Shown piece after piece: positions 46,753 to 59,689 of a DNA stretch of 64,000 nt. Within the stretch, counting starts at the first letter, position 1. Each line of letters begins with the position of its first letter. A program made the position numbers and the translations under genes. The notes under the pieces are model-generated. The model had not been told where the DNA came from. It was given only the letters and a program-made list of their open reading frames with translations, and did not search any database. This DNA comes from Caenorhabditis elegans (taxonomy: Eukaryota > Nematoda > Chromadorea > Rhabditida > Rhabditidae), in assembly GCF_000002985.6 (NCBI RefSeq), contig NC_003282.8:992001-1056000 (forward strand), given 5' to 3'.

Positions 46753-49008
46753 TTAATTCCTATAATCCAAATAATTAGCAATTCTCATTCCACCGTACTT
46801 CTCCACACACTTTTCATGTATAAAGCTATATTCACAGGCTTTCAACTCAAAACCATTAACCTCATATGAAAACAATCGATAATTTAAGTGACCAATTTCC
46901 CTGAGCAATTTCGCGTGTTCCTGTGCTCCGCCGTGGAGCTCCAAGTAGATTTGACATACTTCGTATTTCTCAAGGAATGGAATTAAACACGTCAACTCGG
47001 CGCCTTCAATATCGATTTTTAGAATTTCAATATTGGAAACATTAAAGTGCTTGGCAAGATCATCAATTGTGTATTTGCTAGTTGCTGGATCGGTTGCCAC
47101 GGAGATTAGAGCTTTTTTCGAGGTTCCACGGATTTTTGAGTAGGTTTGACGGGTTCTGTCGTTTTGGTCAGCCTGGAAGAGCTTTTTGGAATGGTAATTT
47201 TCTCGGGAAAACAAGTTTAGTGTATGAAATTTGGCCCTAATTGGCAATTGTAAAAAAAATTTTAACGTTCTTTTGTTGAAAAGGACCAATTTTTGAAGTC
47301 AATTTTCAGGTTCCTAGATTATTTTTGGCAGATTTTTCAATAAGAGTTAAAATAAAAATTATATATACATAAATTTTAATACATTTGACGAAATTTGAAT
47401 AGAAAAAATCGAAAAAAAAATCGAAAAAAAATTATTTTGGATGTCGAATTTCAAGTGAATTATTGCTTTTTGAGTGGTTTTAAGAAAATTTTCAAACCAT
47501 TTTTTTCGAAAGCTCCATTTTAGTATTTATATTTGATTTGTTTTCTTAATAGTTTTAATAATTTCAGGTAATTTTTGTGAAATTTTCAAAAAATTGGAGC
47601 TCTGTGAATTTTGTCTGACTGTCTAAAAATCTCAGTTTAATCTCAGTTTAAGTAAAATTTAAAGTTTCTGTTTCAATTTTTTTCAAGCTTTCAGTTTTAA
47701 TTTTAATTACCCACCGCATCAAAACCATATAAAATATTTCGATTATCTGTAAGCTTCTGCCATTCCTCCTCGAAAGTTATCCAATTGTTGAGACCTAGCG
47801 AGAACATTCTGCAATTTTTATTTTTATATTTTTGAAAGCTTCATAATTTTTGAAGTGCTAACTGTATTTAAAAGTTTTTAACTAACGAATTGTAGAAAAT
47901 GTTATGCTCTACGAGTTGTTAGTCGACAACTTTTTAATAGCCCTTACCCCCGCGAAGTTACAAGTGTTCAAATATTTCAGTGCAACAGAGATGGGGAGAA
48001 ACAGGCGACGATGGTGTCTTTGAACGCCTGTAACTTCGTTGAGGCCAAAGCTACAAAAAAGTTTAAAACCAACAAAATGTAGCAAATTTTATTTTCTACA
48101 GTTTAACAGTTAACGTTTTTTGTCCAACTTCTCTAGTTTTCAAGATATTCGACTTTTTAAAACTCACACAGAATTGTTCGGGCACTTCCACGGATTGCAA
48201 ACCCATTTTCCGCCGTCTCCAACTGTTCCGATGCGTACTTTTTCAGGACAAAAGACCTCTGGTCCCATGGCTCCATAGAGCAAGTAAAACTCTGTTGGCT
48301 TGAAGATCTGGGCTAGAGTTCTCTTGCGAAGAGGTGCCTGGGCTATTGAGAATGCTTTCATTTTCTGGAAAAAATCAATATTTTGTAGGAATTTTTTCTG
48401 CGAATTTATCATTGGAGAGCATTTTCATTGGGGAGAAATTCAAATTTTTAATTCTATTTTGCTCTTTTCTAACGTTTTTACGATGTTTACTTACCTCAAA
48501 GTGTTGCTCAAAACTGTCTCCGGCTCCCTGACCAAATTTGGATTCGAAATTCCGTAAAATCTCCATTTCAGCATCCAATTGGCTCCGGATTTGAGCCAAT
48601 TGTTGGTCCACACTGTTATTGTTTGAATTTCTGTCCAATAGTGATGTGTAGAACTCAGTTAGTTGTGCTGAAAACGCAAAAATTGTTAAATTAGCATTAG
48701 AGCACCTTTGCATAGGCGAAAATTTGAACAAATTTCTCAACAGAGCGCAAATGCAGTGTTGGCCAAAAATTTGGAATTTTATTGAAATTTACTGATTTCT
48801 GAGTATTTCGGTGACTTTAAACTGAAAATATTGAATTTTTCCGTGCCAAGTGCTAAATTTGGACCATTTTTTTACTGAATTTCATTGGAGCGCAGTTGCA
48901 TAGTATTTTGAAAAACTCACTGCTTCCGTAACTATTCCCACTCCAGAGCATAAAATTTAGCAAAGTAATCACTATTACTATAGCTAGAATGATAAACTGA
49001 TTGGCCAT
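46753..49008 (-). CDS. Membrane-anchored FkbM-type methyltransferase
   Basis: Five exons on the minus strand: 49008-48921, 48667-48495, 48364-48168, 47808-47715, 47172-46753, giving 323 residues. An N-terminal hydrophobic segment (about residues 4-22, [17 protein letters not shown]) is followed by a Gln/Glu-rich stem, so a type II membrane protein or signal anchor is likely. The catalytic domain shows [36 protein letters not shown] and the key [12 protein letters not shown] (the FkbM KIDxEGAE motif), then [10 protein letters not shown]. Members are SAM-dependent methyltransferases, often of unknown substrate; many worm paralogues exist (family knowledge). The last exon's acceptor at 47173 is chosen because it joins GFDA to ADQND in frame; an earlier acceptor cannot be ruled out. 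A trans-splice acceptor lies six bases before the ATG. Confidence 0.85.
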
Positions 49009-49014
49009 TGTTAC

Positions 49015-49017
49015 CTG
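49015..49017 (-). promoter_or_regulatory. Trans-splice acceptor of the FkbM gene
   Basis: TTTTTTCAG on the minus strand ends at 49015, followed by GTAACA and the ATG. Confidence 0.55.
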
Positions 49018-52000
49018 AAAAAAGAACGATAAAGTTTTAAAAATGTGAAATATCTCAAAAACTAGAACATTTATCAAATAATTTTCAACTAGAAAATTAT
49101 AGAGCACAAAACTTCCAACATTTTGCCAGTTGATAACTTTTTTGTAGCTATCTTCATCGCGGAGTTATATGACGTTAAACTCGACAAAAAAGGTTTCAAC
49201 TAACAAATTGTAGCAAATTTTATGGAAAATATTTTGTTTGTTGGCAAATTTTGGATAGCCCTTTTAGCTTATAAGATTTTTTAATTTTGGGGAGAAATAT
49301 TGGAAAAATTCAATAAATCAACGTGCCATGCATGGATAACTGCAAAATCTATTGAAAACGATTGAAAAATTATTGAAATTCATAAAAACTAAAAATGTAT
49401 TGTATGAATAAAATAGTTAGGTCAATAAATTTTTTATTGTTGGATCGGAGCAATTATTATCGGAAAAATCGATTTTCATAGTGAAAATGAGAGGAATAAG
49501 GTTATAAAATATTTTAAAAAGGAAACAAACAATTTTGGCAAGTTATTCAAAGATTAGAAAACTAGAAAAATTATGGAAAATTGAAAAAAAAAATTACACA
49601 ATTTTTTTGATGTTTATTTTTACTATATGAACTTATATATTGCAAATTTTATGTCAAAAGACAAATATCAAAATTTCGAGATTTCGATGGAAAAAAATTA
49701 TTGGTTGCCTAGTTTCCGCTCGGAGCAGAAGCTCAAATGGGCATTTTTCGGGAATTTGTTTCCAATTTTCTGACGGAACTTATTGGGATTACACAACAAA
49801 AATTTGAAAAAAACATAAATTTAGTAAAAATAAACTTATTTTTTAGGAATTTTAGAAAAAAAGGTACTTGTGTATTACATGCCCTCATTTTGATAGTAAT
49901 TTTTTAAGTTATGCGAAATAAAAACGTGAACCACACTTTTGCATTTTTAGGCTTAGGAAATAGCAATTTCTAAGCCTAAAAAGAGAAAATGTATATCACG
50001 TTTAATTTAAATGAAGAAATTAATGAACATTAGATTTAATTTAAAAAAGGAAACGATCTAGGAAACGATCAGTATGACCACTGAAGCGCCCAGCTGAGCA
50101 AATACTTCCACAATTTCTATGACTTTTTATAGAAAAAATTTCATTTCATGATCACATTGAACAATTAAAAACACAATGAGCACAGTTTTCAGCTATTTAT
50201 TTAAATATGAATAGGGGGAAAAAAAATGAAAACTCGAAGAAAAATGTGGAATTATTTTACAAAAAATGTTTTGGAAACTTTTTTTTTCAACCTCAAACTT
50301 TGCAGATATTGAAACTACAATAACTGTATTAATTGTGAAAACACAGCAAGTTCAATAATATTTTGTTAACAACTTTTTTATATTTATCACTGTAAAAAAG
50401 TAACACATATTTTAAAACAGCAAGTCAAAAAAAAGTTCAAAAAATTTTTTTTGACAAATTCTCAAACGTCCCAAACTTTTTCAATATTAAAGATGTTTTA
50501 AAAATTTCAATAATCAAAATATTGAGCATAGAATTATGTACAATATGTTAGTTAGGTAACAACTTTTTTATAACTTCTGTTGTAAAAAAGTTATGAATAT
50601 TATAAAATAACAAGTAAAAAATTCAATAATTTTTTTTTTTGGAATAATTTTTTAAAACATCCCTAACTTTGTAGATATTGAAGGTTTTTATCAATTCTAC
50701 TTATCAAAATATTGAGCATAAAAATTTCTACATATGCTATTTAGTTGCCAATTTTTTAATAACTTTCGCTGTAAAAATTTCAAAACTAAAATAATTAATT
50801 TTTTTGTTTTGACATTTTTGAGACTTCAATGCAACGTAAGAAATTAAAAAAAAAAAACATTAAACATTTTCAGATTAAAACTAAATTTTCAAACAGTTTT
50901 TTTGTGTTCGGCACCATGGTTAGACACATTTAGTGCTTAGTGTACCTATCAGAATTATGCAAACAAACTAATTCTGTGGGTGTGGCAAACGTTTTGGTGA
51001 AAGATTATTACATGTTTCTGTACATTTTTGGGTCATCATTTACACATTTACACGTTTGAATACACAATAGTATTTGATGCTTTCTGCTTCGGAAGCCTTA
51101 TCACGAAAATTCAGGGAGCTGAAGGAAATTGTTTAGAATCAGATTATAGAGCATAAAATTTACTACAAATTGTTACAAACTTTTCGATATCTCTTACCGA
51201 TTCCGAGTTACACGGGATTGAAGATTTGCGGGGTGAGAGGCGCCTGCGTCTCTTCTCATCCCAAGCACTCTCTGTCTGCGATATTGAAACGGGTCTAACT
51301 CAGCTATGGTTAGAACTATCAAAAAAGTGCTAACTAATAAATTGTAAAGCATAAAATTTGCTACAATATTATAGTTGACAACTTTTTGATAGCATTAAAC
51401 ACCGCAAAGTTACAAGCACTCAAAGTTTTCCGTGCAAGAGAAAGAGAGAGAGAGAGAGAGAGGGGGAGATACGCAGGCGGCGATGCTGTCTGCGTGTCTG
51501 CGCCTCCACCTCTCTCGACTCTCATACCTTTGACCTCTTGTATCTAAAGAACTCTGACAGCTACAAAAAAGTTGTCAACTGTCAAAATGTTGCAAATTTT
51601 GTTCTTTATAATTTTCTAGTGAAAACTTTTCCGATAAATTTACTAGTTACAGATATACTCAAGTTTCCCCAAAACTCTGCCTATTTTCAGTGCATTTTCA
51701 GTGCTGATGCCACTAGTTGATATTTAATCACTCGAATTGATAAGAAACAGGGAAGTTAGAGGGCGTTTTCAGACACAAAATACACAGAAAATCAAGAATC
51801 GCATTTTGGAAAAATTTAGGGGAGAAAAAGTGAAAATTGGCTAAAAGTTACAAAATTCTCAGCTTTTTAAATAAAAAAAAATGAATATTTTAAGTGAAAT
51901 ATGTGATATAGTTTGGTAATTTTGTTTTTTTTTCGAAAATTCGCCTAAAAGTTCCAAAAATTGTCGAAAAGTTGCTGAAAGTTGCCAAAAAGTGGGCCGA

Positions 52001-54010
52001 AGTTTCTCCGTTTTCAATTTTTTTTTAATTTAATTAATTTTCTTTTAGCTTTTTCATACATTTTTGGAGAAAAATTATGTTTTTTTTCCATAATTTTTTC
52101 AAAAAGTTTCCGAAAAGTGGCCGAAAATGCTGATCCTGCCTAAAAATTGGGCGGATCCTAATTTTTGAGATTTGTTTAGTCATGCCATACTTCCAAAAAA
52201 ACACGTTAATTTTTTGAAAAAATCTGAAAAAAATTTTAAAAATTGCCGAAAAGTTGCCGAACCTCTCCAAAAAATGGGCGCAGCTTAATTTTTCAATTTT
52301 CAAAAGAAACTCACCAACTCAACTGTGAAAAATCGATTTAAAATTTTTAAACTCCAAATTGTCTTGAAAAAATATAAAACGTGTGGAAAATGCAAATATA
52401 GATGGATGGGCGGTTCAAATGCTGGGGGGAGGTGGGAGGCACAAGTTCTATTGTTATAAAGCACACACACATTGATATTCATAAAAAGGTGCTTGGAAAT
52501 GTTTTATTGGAATAAATATTACTTTAAATACACACAGAGCTTTGGTTAAGGTGAGAAATTTAATGAAAATCAGGAGACAGGAAATTGACACCCAAAATTG
52601 CTATTTTCACAATTTTGGATCATAACTCAGCGGAGGTCGGAGGAGATGTCAAAAATCTGACAATTAACAAATTGTAAAACACAAAATTTCCTACACTTTA
52701 ACAACACAAAACTTTTTTGTAGCTATCACCCTCGCGGAGTAATAAGAGGCTACAGGTTGCGCAGCGAGAGAGAGAGGGAGACGCAGGCAGGAATCCTTGA
52801 ACGCCTGTAACTTTGCGGTGGTTAAAGTTATCAAGAAGGTGTCGATTGAAAAATTGTAGAAAATTTTATGAAAAATATTTTGTTAATCATTAACTTTTTC
52901 ATAGCTCTTACAGTTTTTGAGTTATCTCCACTCAAACAAGCATTGTTAGAAGTCGACATACAGATTCGCTCATTTTATTATTTTGCCATATAACTCCACG
53001 GATACAGCAGATTCCAAAAAACTGTCAATTGGCAAAATGTAGCAAATTTTATGGGCCATATTTTTTTAGTTGATAACTATTTGATAACTGTACCAGTTTT
53101 AAGGATAACCCTGCTCAAAGTGACGTGTCCAGAATTACACCTACACATATCATGCGTGTTAAATGTCTTTAATCGTACTATTTTTATTTTTCAAATTTTC
53201 GTAATAGTAATTAAATAAATCAATAACAAAAAACGAGATGGTCGGATTGGAATCTTGGTCTAATGAGGAGGGAAAGCAAAATAAATTACAATGCAGTAAG
53301 GTCAGAGAATCTTGAAAAACGCCGCACCTGACACTTTTTTCGGATATTGAATTGAACTTTTGTTCCAAATTTGTAAATGTTAGCGTGAGAAATTTTGTGT
53401 GGTTGTTCTTCCTACCGTATGATAACAAGGAAAAACCCGCATGTGTTTCAGATTAAAGATTTGAAAAAAATTGAAAAAAAAACTTATTTTTTCGAAAATT
53501 ATTTTTGTCACAAAAACTTTAAAATTGTATTTTTTATCAATAGAACATAAAATTCTGAACACTTTTGTTACTTACACCAACTTTCTATCTCTTCTCTCCG
53601 CTGAGATACACCGTTTTGAAGTTCATCCTGTCTGCACTCTCCCCTCACCACACACTCTCTCTCTCCCACCAAAACTTTGAAAGGCTGTAACTTCGCGGGG
53701 CGGAAAGCTAAAGAAATGGTTTAAGAGACAAAAATACTCAGAATTTTGTAAAAGATACAGATTTCAAGCTTTCGAAATGAGCACGCATAAAGTGACGCTT
53801 TCGAAATTTGACATAGAAATTTTCTCGTTTCGCATTTTTTCAATTGGTGACTGATCTTACATCGTTTTGTGCACTCTGTCTGCATGATTACGTGAATTTC
53901 CAAAAAAGAGGTGTGTGAAACAATTCCGCCTTGTGATTAATATAGACATATGCTACATTCATGGGAAAATCCTGAGCAGTCCAAATATTCATTTATTTGG
54001 ACTTTTTGTT
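49018..54010. other. 5-kb repeat-rich gap without a supported gene
   Basis: Very AT-rich. Contains five or more copies of the GTTGACAACTTTTTGATA repeat, a related but diverged series at 50280-50830, a GA microsatellite (51436-51471) and pyrimidine-rich tracts. Open frames at 52034-52303, 53159-53428 and elsewhere show no family signature or plausible splice partners. Confidence 0.5.
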
Positions 54011-57000
54011 ATGTCTGATAACTCAACTAGTATGCCAAACCCGGAAATTGATAATATTTATGCATCAATTATTATATTTTTGGTAAGTTGCCAAGGATCT
54101 CAGTCAGTTGGCAAAAATTTTATTGTAAATATTTCAGCTATCATTTTCCGGCTGCATATTCAATTTGCTTGCTGGGATCGTTGTTTTAAAGAACCCCATA
54201 CTGAAAAATGCATTTGGTGCTCTATGTTTTAGTCATACCATTGCAAATTTTGGGGTTCTATTTGTATTCTGCACATGGGTCACGCCGACCACTATTATGT
54301 AGGTTTTTGGAGGGTTCATCTCGGATACTAAGATAGGTAGCAAAAAAGTGTAAACTGGCACAATGTAGGAAATTAAAGTTGCAATGTTTTGTCAGTATAC
54401 AACGTTTGATAACTTGTAAGTCAGTGGAGTTAGAGACGTTTGAATGTTGCAGGGTGCATGGGAGAAAAGGTTTTCTGATGATAATTTTCAAACGCGTGTA
54501 CCTCGACTGTTAGTGAAGATATCAAAAAGTTGACAACTATTGAAATGTAGAAAATCAAATTTGCTCTATTTTGTTAGTTGACAACTTTTTGATAACTTGC
54601 GAGGCGGCGGAGTTATGATCGTTCGAAAAGTGAAAGGTGCGTGGGACAAAATATATCGCCACCTACCATTGCTCACTTTCCAACGCATGTATTTCCGCGG
54701 TTAGTGAAGATATCAAAAAGTTATCAACTGGCAAAGTGTAGAAAATTAAATTATCCACATTTTCCTAGTTGGCAAATTTTTTATAGCTCCTACAATTGCT
54801 AAGTTATCAGCGGAAGTAGTAGGAAGTCTACTAAACTGTCTATGCCAATTTGAGCTGAGCTCTCTCAAAAACTAGTAGAGCTATCAAAAAGTTGTCAACT
54901 CAAGAAATGAAGGAGATTAACTTTTCCACATTTTGTCATTTCACAACTTTTTAAATACGTTTACTTCGGTACAGTTACAAACTTTTATAAAAACCCTCAA
55001 ATTTTGACATCAAAAAAGGTTCAAATTTTAAAAAATTGCCCCCGAAATGCTTACAGGTGGTTTTTGACTAGCAAAACGTCTAGAAAACCTTGAAACTCGA
55101 ACAATAACCTACGTAAAGGAAAAAAACCTAGGTCTTATAAAAATCGATAAAATATCGATTTTTATTCCAGTCAATACAAATACACCGAGCTCACATTTGG
55201 CAAAATCCTTGGCCAAATCAATATTCTTTTCTGGAATGCCTGTTGCTATTCGCACCTCGTAATCTCGTCAAATCGATTTTTAACAATTTCAATGCCAACT
55301 AAAGTTTCTTCACTATTCAACTACCGTAACACATGTTTCATCATCGCTTTTGTATGGTCTATGGCTATTGGTCACGTGATTCCGTATTTCTGGCGGGAAA
55401 CTTGCTACGTGGCATATGACCCGGTTAGCTGGACGTGGGTGTTTGGAGATACTCCGTGTGGATATATTATTACAACTTATACGGATTATTATACAAGTGT
55501 AGCCATTTTTGTAGTGATGAGTACGCTGGATTTTTCCACTTTTGTAAGTTTTTATGGTATTTTTTTGTTGAAAAAATTGAAAAAAATGGTGGAATTCATT
55601 TAATTTTTTTAAAATCATTTTCTGTTTCTTTAAGGATTTTTAAAAATTTCTGTAAAACTTTGTTTCCGTTTTCCTGTAGTTTCGGCTTTTTTTGGTCGAC
55701 TTTTGATCGATTTTCGATTTTTTTTGCACTTTCTTCAAAATTTCTAAATCCAAAATTGATAATTTTACATGGAAATAAATCGGCAACTCGACAATTAAAA
55801 TAATTGTATTTTTTTAATCGTGACTAGCAAATCTGCGATTTGCCAGGCTTCGCAGTGGGGTGAGGCGTAGGTCGTAAAAGAGACAAATTTCTATTTCTAT
55901 TTAGTGTTTAAGCCAAAATATTATGGTTTTTCCAAATTTGAAAAATAACGAAAAATGAAACATTTCCCTTTTTGGAAAGATGTCAATGCTCAAAACTTCT
56001 GTGAATGTGCTGAAGTTTGTCAAGACCTGCCAAATTTAGTTTAATATTAAATTTAGAAATAACAGTCTCCATTTTTCAAATCGCGCTTAACGGTTGTCCA
56101 AACAAACCGGCAACTCGACAATTAAAACAATTGTATTTTTTATTTGTGAAATAGAAAAAAATTGTTGTTTTCCAATTTACAGAAATTAAAAATGCTTCGG
56201 AATAAATTGGGAACTCGGCAATAAAAAACAATTTGCAAAATAAATTAAGAAAAGAATAGAACTTTAAAATTATTTAAAAATTTTTTTGAAAACTATGTCA
56301 ATTTTTTCCACAATAAAAGCGCAAAATGTAGAAAAAAAACGATTAAAAATAATTCAAATTCGAAAATCATTTAAAAATAACGTTTTAAAAAACACCATAA
56401 ACAGCAAAATTTCGAAAAAAAATCTGAAAAAATTTCCAATTTTTTTTCTAATTTTTGACAATTTCCAGACAATGTTAGTACTGTACCGTCGAAAATCCCA
56501 TCTTACCTCAAACGACGAAACACGGAGACGTCGCCGTGTGGAAATTCGATTTTTCACACAATCCTGCCTTCAGGGGATCTTATTTTTCTACGAAGTCTTT
56601 AATTTCTACTATATTGTCACTTTAAACACGAACCAATGGTTTGTATTTATGACGTCAACGTTTGCATGGGAATTATGTCATTGTTTAGATGGGTAAGTTC
56701 TTGGCAACACATGGGGAGAAATATGCAGAAATTAAAAAAAATCCGGGTTGGAAGTTTTTTTTTGAACAAAAAACAGATGATTTTCAACATTTTCAAGCCA
56801 AAATTTGTTAATTGTCGAAAAAAAATCATGTTAGATCAAATACTGACGAATTTTGAAATTTTTTGGCATATTATCAGAGGGGTGGACGTCAATTGCCGGT
56901 TTGCCAATTTGCCAGAAATTTCAATTCACGGAGTTTGCCGGAAATTTCAGTGTCGGCAATTTGCCGATTTGCCGGAAATCTTCAATTCCGGCAATTCATC

Positions 57001-57223
57001 GATTTGCCAGAAATTGTCAATTTCGGCATTTTGACGATTTTCCGAAAATTTCAATTCTGGTAATGTGCCGGAAAAAATAAAAAACGGCAACTTAAAAATA
57101 GCTCAATTCTTTAGGTTGGTAGTGGTAATATTCCATTTCAACCGAAGTTTCCTGCGAAAACCCGGACAAGTCACTACAGTTTTCTCGAAAGCCAGTGAAA
57201 ATCGCAGTAATAAGAAGCACTGA
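54011..57223 (+). CDS. Serpentine chemoreceptor, class X (Srx)-like
   Basis: Five exons: 54011-54082, 54138-54298, 55171-55543, 56469-56692, 57115-57223, giving 312 residues. Seven hydrophobic segments can be placed. TM1 has SGCIFNLLAGIVVL, TM2 NAFGALCFSHTIANFGVL, TM3 NACCYSHLVISSNRFLTISMP (the srx-type NRF motif), TM4 CFIIAFVWSMAIGHVIP. TM5 follows an extracellular loop with CYVAYDP...PCGY, then an Arg-rich loop (TRRRRRVEIRFF), TM6 and TM7 ending HCLDGLVVVIFHF. This is typical of the Srx branch of worm chemoreceptors, presumed sensory-neuron GPCRs (family knowledge). All junctions keep frame with GT-AG sites, so the gene looks intact. Intron 4 carries a GCCGGAAATTT repeat block. The ATG follows a short inverted repeat GTCCAAATA / TATTTGGAC. 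Confidence 0.9.
55770..56245. repeat. Repeated CGGCAACTCGACAATTAAAA blocks in srx intron 3
   Basis: Three similar blocks, at about 55778-55815, 56108-56145 and 56205-56240, share CGGCAACTCGACAATTAAAA followed by CAATTG and T-rich sequence. The rest of the 925-bp intron is AT-rich with no exon seen. Confidence 0.6.
56876..57095. repeat. GCCGGAAATTTCAATT repeat block, hAT-like left end
   Basis: Begins CAGAGGGGTGGACGTC and consists of ATTGCCGGTTTGCC / TTTGCCGGAAATTTC units, similar in style to the hAT MITE interiors. No clean right end or target duplication was found, so it may be truncated. Located in srx intron 4. Confidence 0.55.
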
Positions 57224-57608
57224 GAGAATGTGCAACTTTTAATTGTGTACATGTTCTGGATAAATTAATGGGTTTTTTTTCTGTAAAATTTTTTTCGGCG
57301 GTTTTCGGTCACTTTCAATGTTCAATGTTTTTCAATGTCATCAATGTTGGGAAACTCTTGTAGTTTTCAGTTTTTGTTGTCAACAAACTTCGCGGCTCGA
57401 CCCATTGCTTTATTTCACACAAAATGGTGGGAATATTTGAATGCGCAACGAGAATGCTCAGTGCTTAACTTCTTTCTGGTTTTACCGTATCTATAAATAA
57501 AACATCATTTAAGATTTTTTTAATTAAGAATAAATTGAAAAAAAATTTATTTTTTATGTTTAAAAACGAAAAAAAAAAGTTTGTTCTGGTAGAATCGACA
57601 CATATTAA

Positions 57609-59218
57609 TCAATCGCAATATGGAAGCCAATACCCTGGAGCACTGTAATACAAATAAAAACTCATTGTTACAATCATTATTAAAACTGATTATTTGAATG
57701 AGTTACCTTCTGCTATACACTCTGACTTGTATTGCTTCACTTGAATTATTTGTGTAGTGATACGTCAGTTTCATGCTATAAGTCACAGGGTTAAGGCCAT
57801 ACCAATCACCGGTAACAAGTCCTTCGAGTCTCTATAATAATGTGATAATAATAGAGTAAGTCATTTCATTTACCATCGGATTGGCTTGCAAGTCACCGCC
57901 GTTGTAGTTGTCGTTGGTCATTGAGAGCTCAAGTGACCGAAAAGAATCAATCGGAACTGAAAGATTAAACACATAAAGAAACTGAGTGGTGTGTAAGCAT
58001 TTTTGCGGGACGTTTTCTGGAATTCAGTCAAAACGGCACCACGAGTGCGGTATTCGGCATTCGGCAAACGGCATAATGCTGGCTTTTGGAGCGCGACATA
58101 TGTATGCCGTCATGCCGAAAAATCCCGAATGCCGCACAGGTCTGATTGACACCCAAACATCTCACGAGTTCTGTGCACCACAATGTTTAACGTGAGAGCG
58201 ATTCACCAAGAACGGCGAACATTCTGCAAATTCGAGTATTTGCCGCCTATTATGAAATGGTGCCGATTTCAACTTCATTTCATAATACGGCCCGCAAAAC
58301 GTGCGGGCCTAAAGTGTTGGTTTTGTACCTACATGCGTGTATTTAATTCGAGTGTAAGTAAACCAAGAAACTAACTGTGATCTTGAATCGATAAGCACGC
58401 CCAGTAATTATTTGAAAATGGAACGTTCATTGGTGGCAACATCATAATATTTTGCCCGGAGACCAGAGGGTTTGCACAGTAAATTGGATACGGAGGATTG
58501 TAAATTGGCTGATAAAATATTGATTTACTTTAGCCTGCATAAGGGGCTGTAATGAAGAGGAGTATATTGTATAGTGTCTTAGAAATGGTATTTTGCGTAG
58601 AAGTGACTCGAGATTGTCTGAGCTGGAGTCACGGCTGAGCGATTTGCTGTGCCGTAGTAAGTAATCCACGTTGAGAAAGATAATTAATTTCTTTGTGGAA
58701 ATCCCGAATCACGGAAAACATTTTACTAAACAAAAATAAAGTTTCTAAACAAACTTACATTATCGAAATTCTCATCTTGCCCAGCATCAAAAACTCCATT
58801 TGTTTTGGATGTTAAATTATAGAGTGCCCTGGATTGAGTTCCGCCTGATGGACTAGCGGAAGAAACCGCATGAACAATTCCGTGATGTTGTCGAACAAGT
58901 GCCACAGTGCCACAGATATGTCCGACTCATTTGAGTAACGTTTTGAAAGTATTATGCAAAACGATCCGCAGACGGGTATTTGGTCACTTGTGTAGAATTC
59001 CTTTAAGTTTACAAATGTTCACTGATTCAATAACGGAACAAAACATACGTCAATCATTCTAAACGAGTCGCTTCCAGTTGTGGTGTCACCGAATCCCAAA
59101 CTTGAATCGGGAAGATGTGAGTACAAATATGAAGTGGCACTTCTGAAGTTCATAGTTTGCTGGCGACGCCTTTACGGCTACTTTCAATCTGTGCTGCCCG
59201 CCTTTTCCTGCTGACCAT
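57609..59218 (-). pseudogene. Broken nematode secreted-protein gene (VWA-like family)
   Basis: Six exon remnants on the minus strand: about 59218-59049, 59000-58759, 58725-58376, 57956-57874, 57831-57707 and 57642-57609. They encode in order YLYSHLPDSSLGFGDTTTGSD, DQIPVCGSFCIILSKRY, HHGIVHAVSSASPSGGTQ, PIYNPPYPIYCANPLVSGQN and APGYWLPYCD, the order of a large C. elegans family of extracellular VWA-like proteins that I recall but cannot name with certainty. Lesions: a one-base shift near 59145, an 8-bp tandem duplication (GTGCCACA twice, 58899-58914) that shifts frame, frame changes and a stop at about 58565-58630. Later exons keep good splice sites and frame, so decay is recent. Convergent with the srx gene. 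No single open model joins all parts. Confidence 0.8.
58025..58150. repeat. Short palindromic GGCATTCGGC element
   Basis: AGTGCGGTATTCGGCATTCG on the left and CGAATGCCGCACAGGTCTG on the right are inverted partners. The centre has ATGCTGG / CATATG sequence. The GTGCGG ends recall the hAT MITEs, but no 8-bp duplication is seen. It lies in an intron of the pseudogene. A separate palindrome (ATTATGAAATG / CATTTCATAAT, and CCCGCA / TGCGGG) follows at 58248-58310. Confidence 0.6.
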
Positions 59219-59269
59219 CTGAAAATTTATAAATGATTTATGTTCCTGTTTTTAATGGAAAAAAACGAA

Positions 59270-59597
59270 TTTTCTCGATTTTTATCGATTTTTTCATACA
59301 AAAGTTCCAAAAAAAAAAATTTTGACAACTTTTTCAGAAGTCTGGTTATGAAAATAAGGTGCAATTAGCATTGACACAGCTTTTTTATTATGTTTGGAAA
59401 AAAGTTTGGGGTTTTTTTTTTTCATTTGGGATCTGATTTTATCGAATTTTCTCGATTTTCATCGATTTTTTCATACAAAAGTTCCAAAAAAAATTTTTTG
59501 ACAACTTTTTCAGAAGTCTGGTTATGAAAATAATGTGCAATTAGCATTGACACAGCTTTTTTATTATGTTTGGAAAAAAGTTTGGGTTTTTTTTTGG
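59270..59597. repeat. Recent tandem duplication, ~150 bp x 2
   Basis: About 59273-59422 and 59445-59597 are almost identical, each with ATCGATTTTTTCATACAAAA, CTTTTTCAGAAGTCTGGTTA and AGCATTGACACAGC, ending in a T-run. The copies differ by a few bases and homopolymer lengths. Located just upstream of the pseudogene. Confidence 0.85.
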
Positions 59598-59689
59598 TTT
59601 AATCGATAATACTTACTGTGTGACCTTCCGCAGCTACTAGTCGACCCAAAAATTCTTTCTTTCACGTGAAAATCGTTTCAAAATCTGTA

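Larger units (their letters stand above)
38100..54990. repeat. Dispersed GTTGACAACTTTTTGATA repeat family
   Basis: Copies of a ~150-300-bp unit containing TAGAAAATTTTGTT, TTAGTTGACAACTTTTTGATA, GCGGAGTTACAAGCGTTC-like sequence and often ACATGGTGCATCGAC. They lie at about 38110-38420, 39530-39850, 41770-42110, 47880-48120, 49070-49270, 51140-51650, 52630-53110, 53690-53800 and 54380-54960. They occur in introns and between genes in both orientations and are heavily diverged. Confidence 0.7.

Noticed and set aside
52034-52303. 89-residue Phe/Lys-rich minus-strand frame
   Set aside because: Low-complexity AT-rich translation typical of worm intergenic DNA, with no family signature.
56876-57095. 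Fifth hAT MITE
   Set aside because: The left end is similar, but no matching right end or 8-bp duplication is visible, so only a repeat block is claimed.
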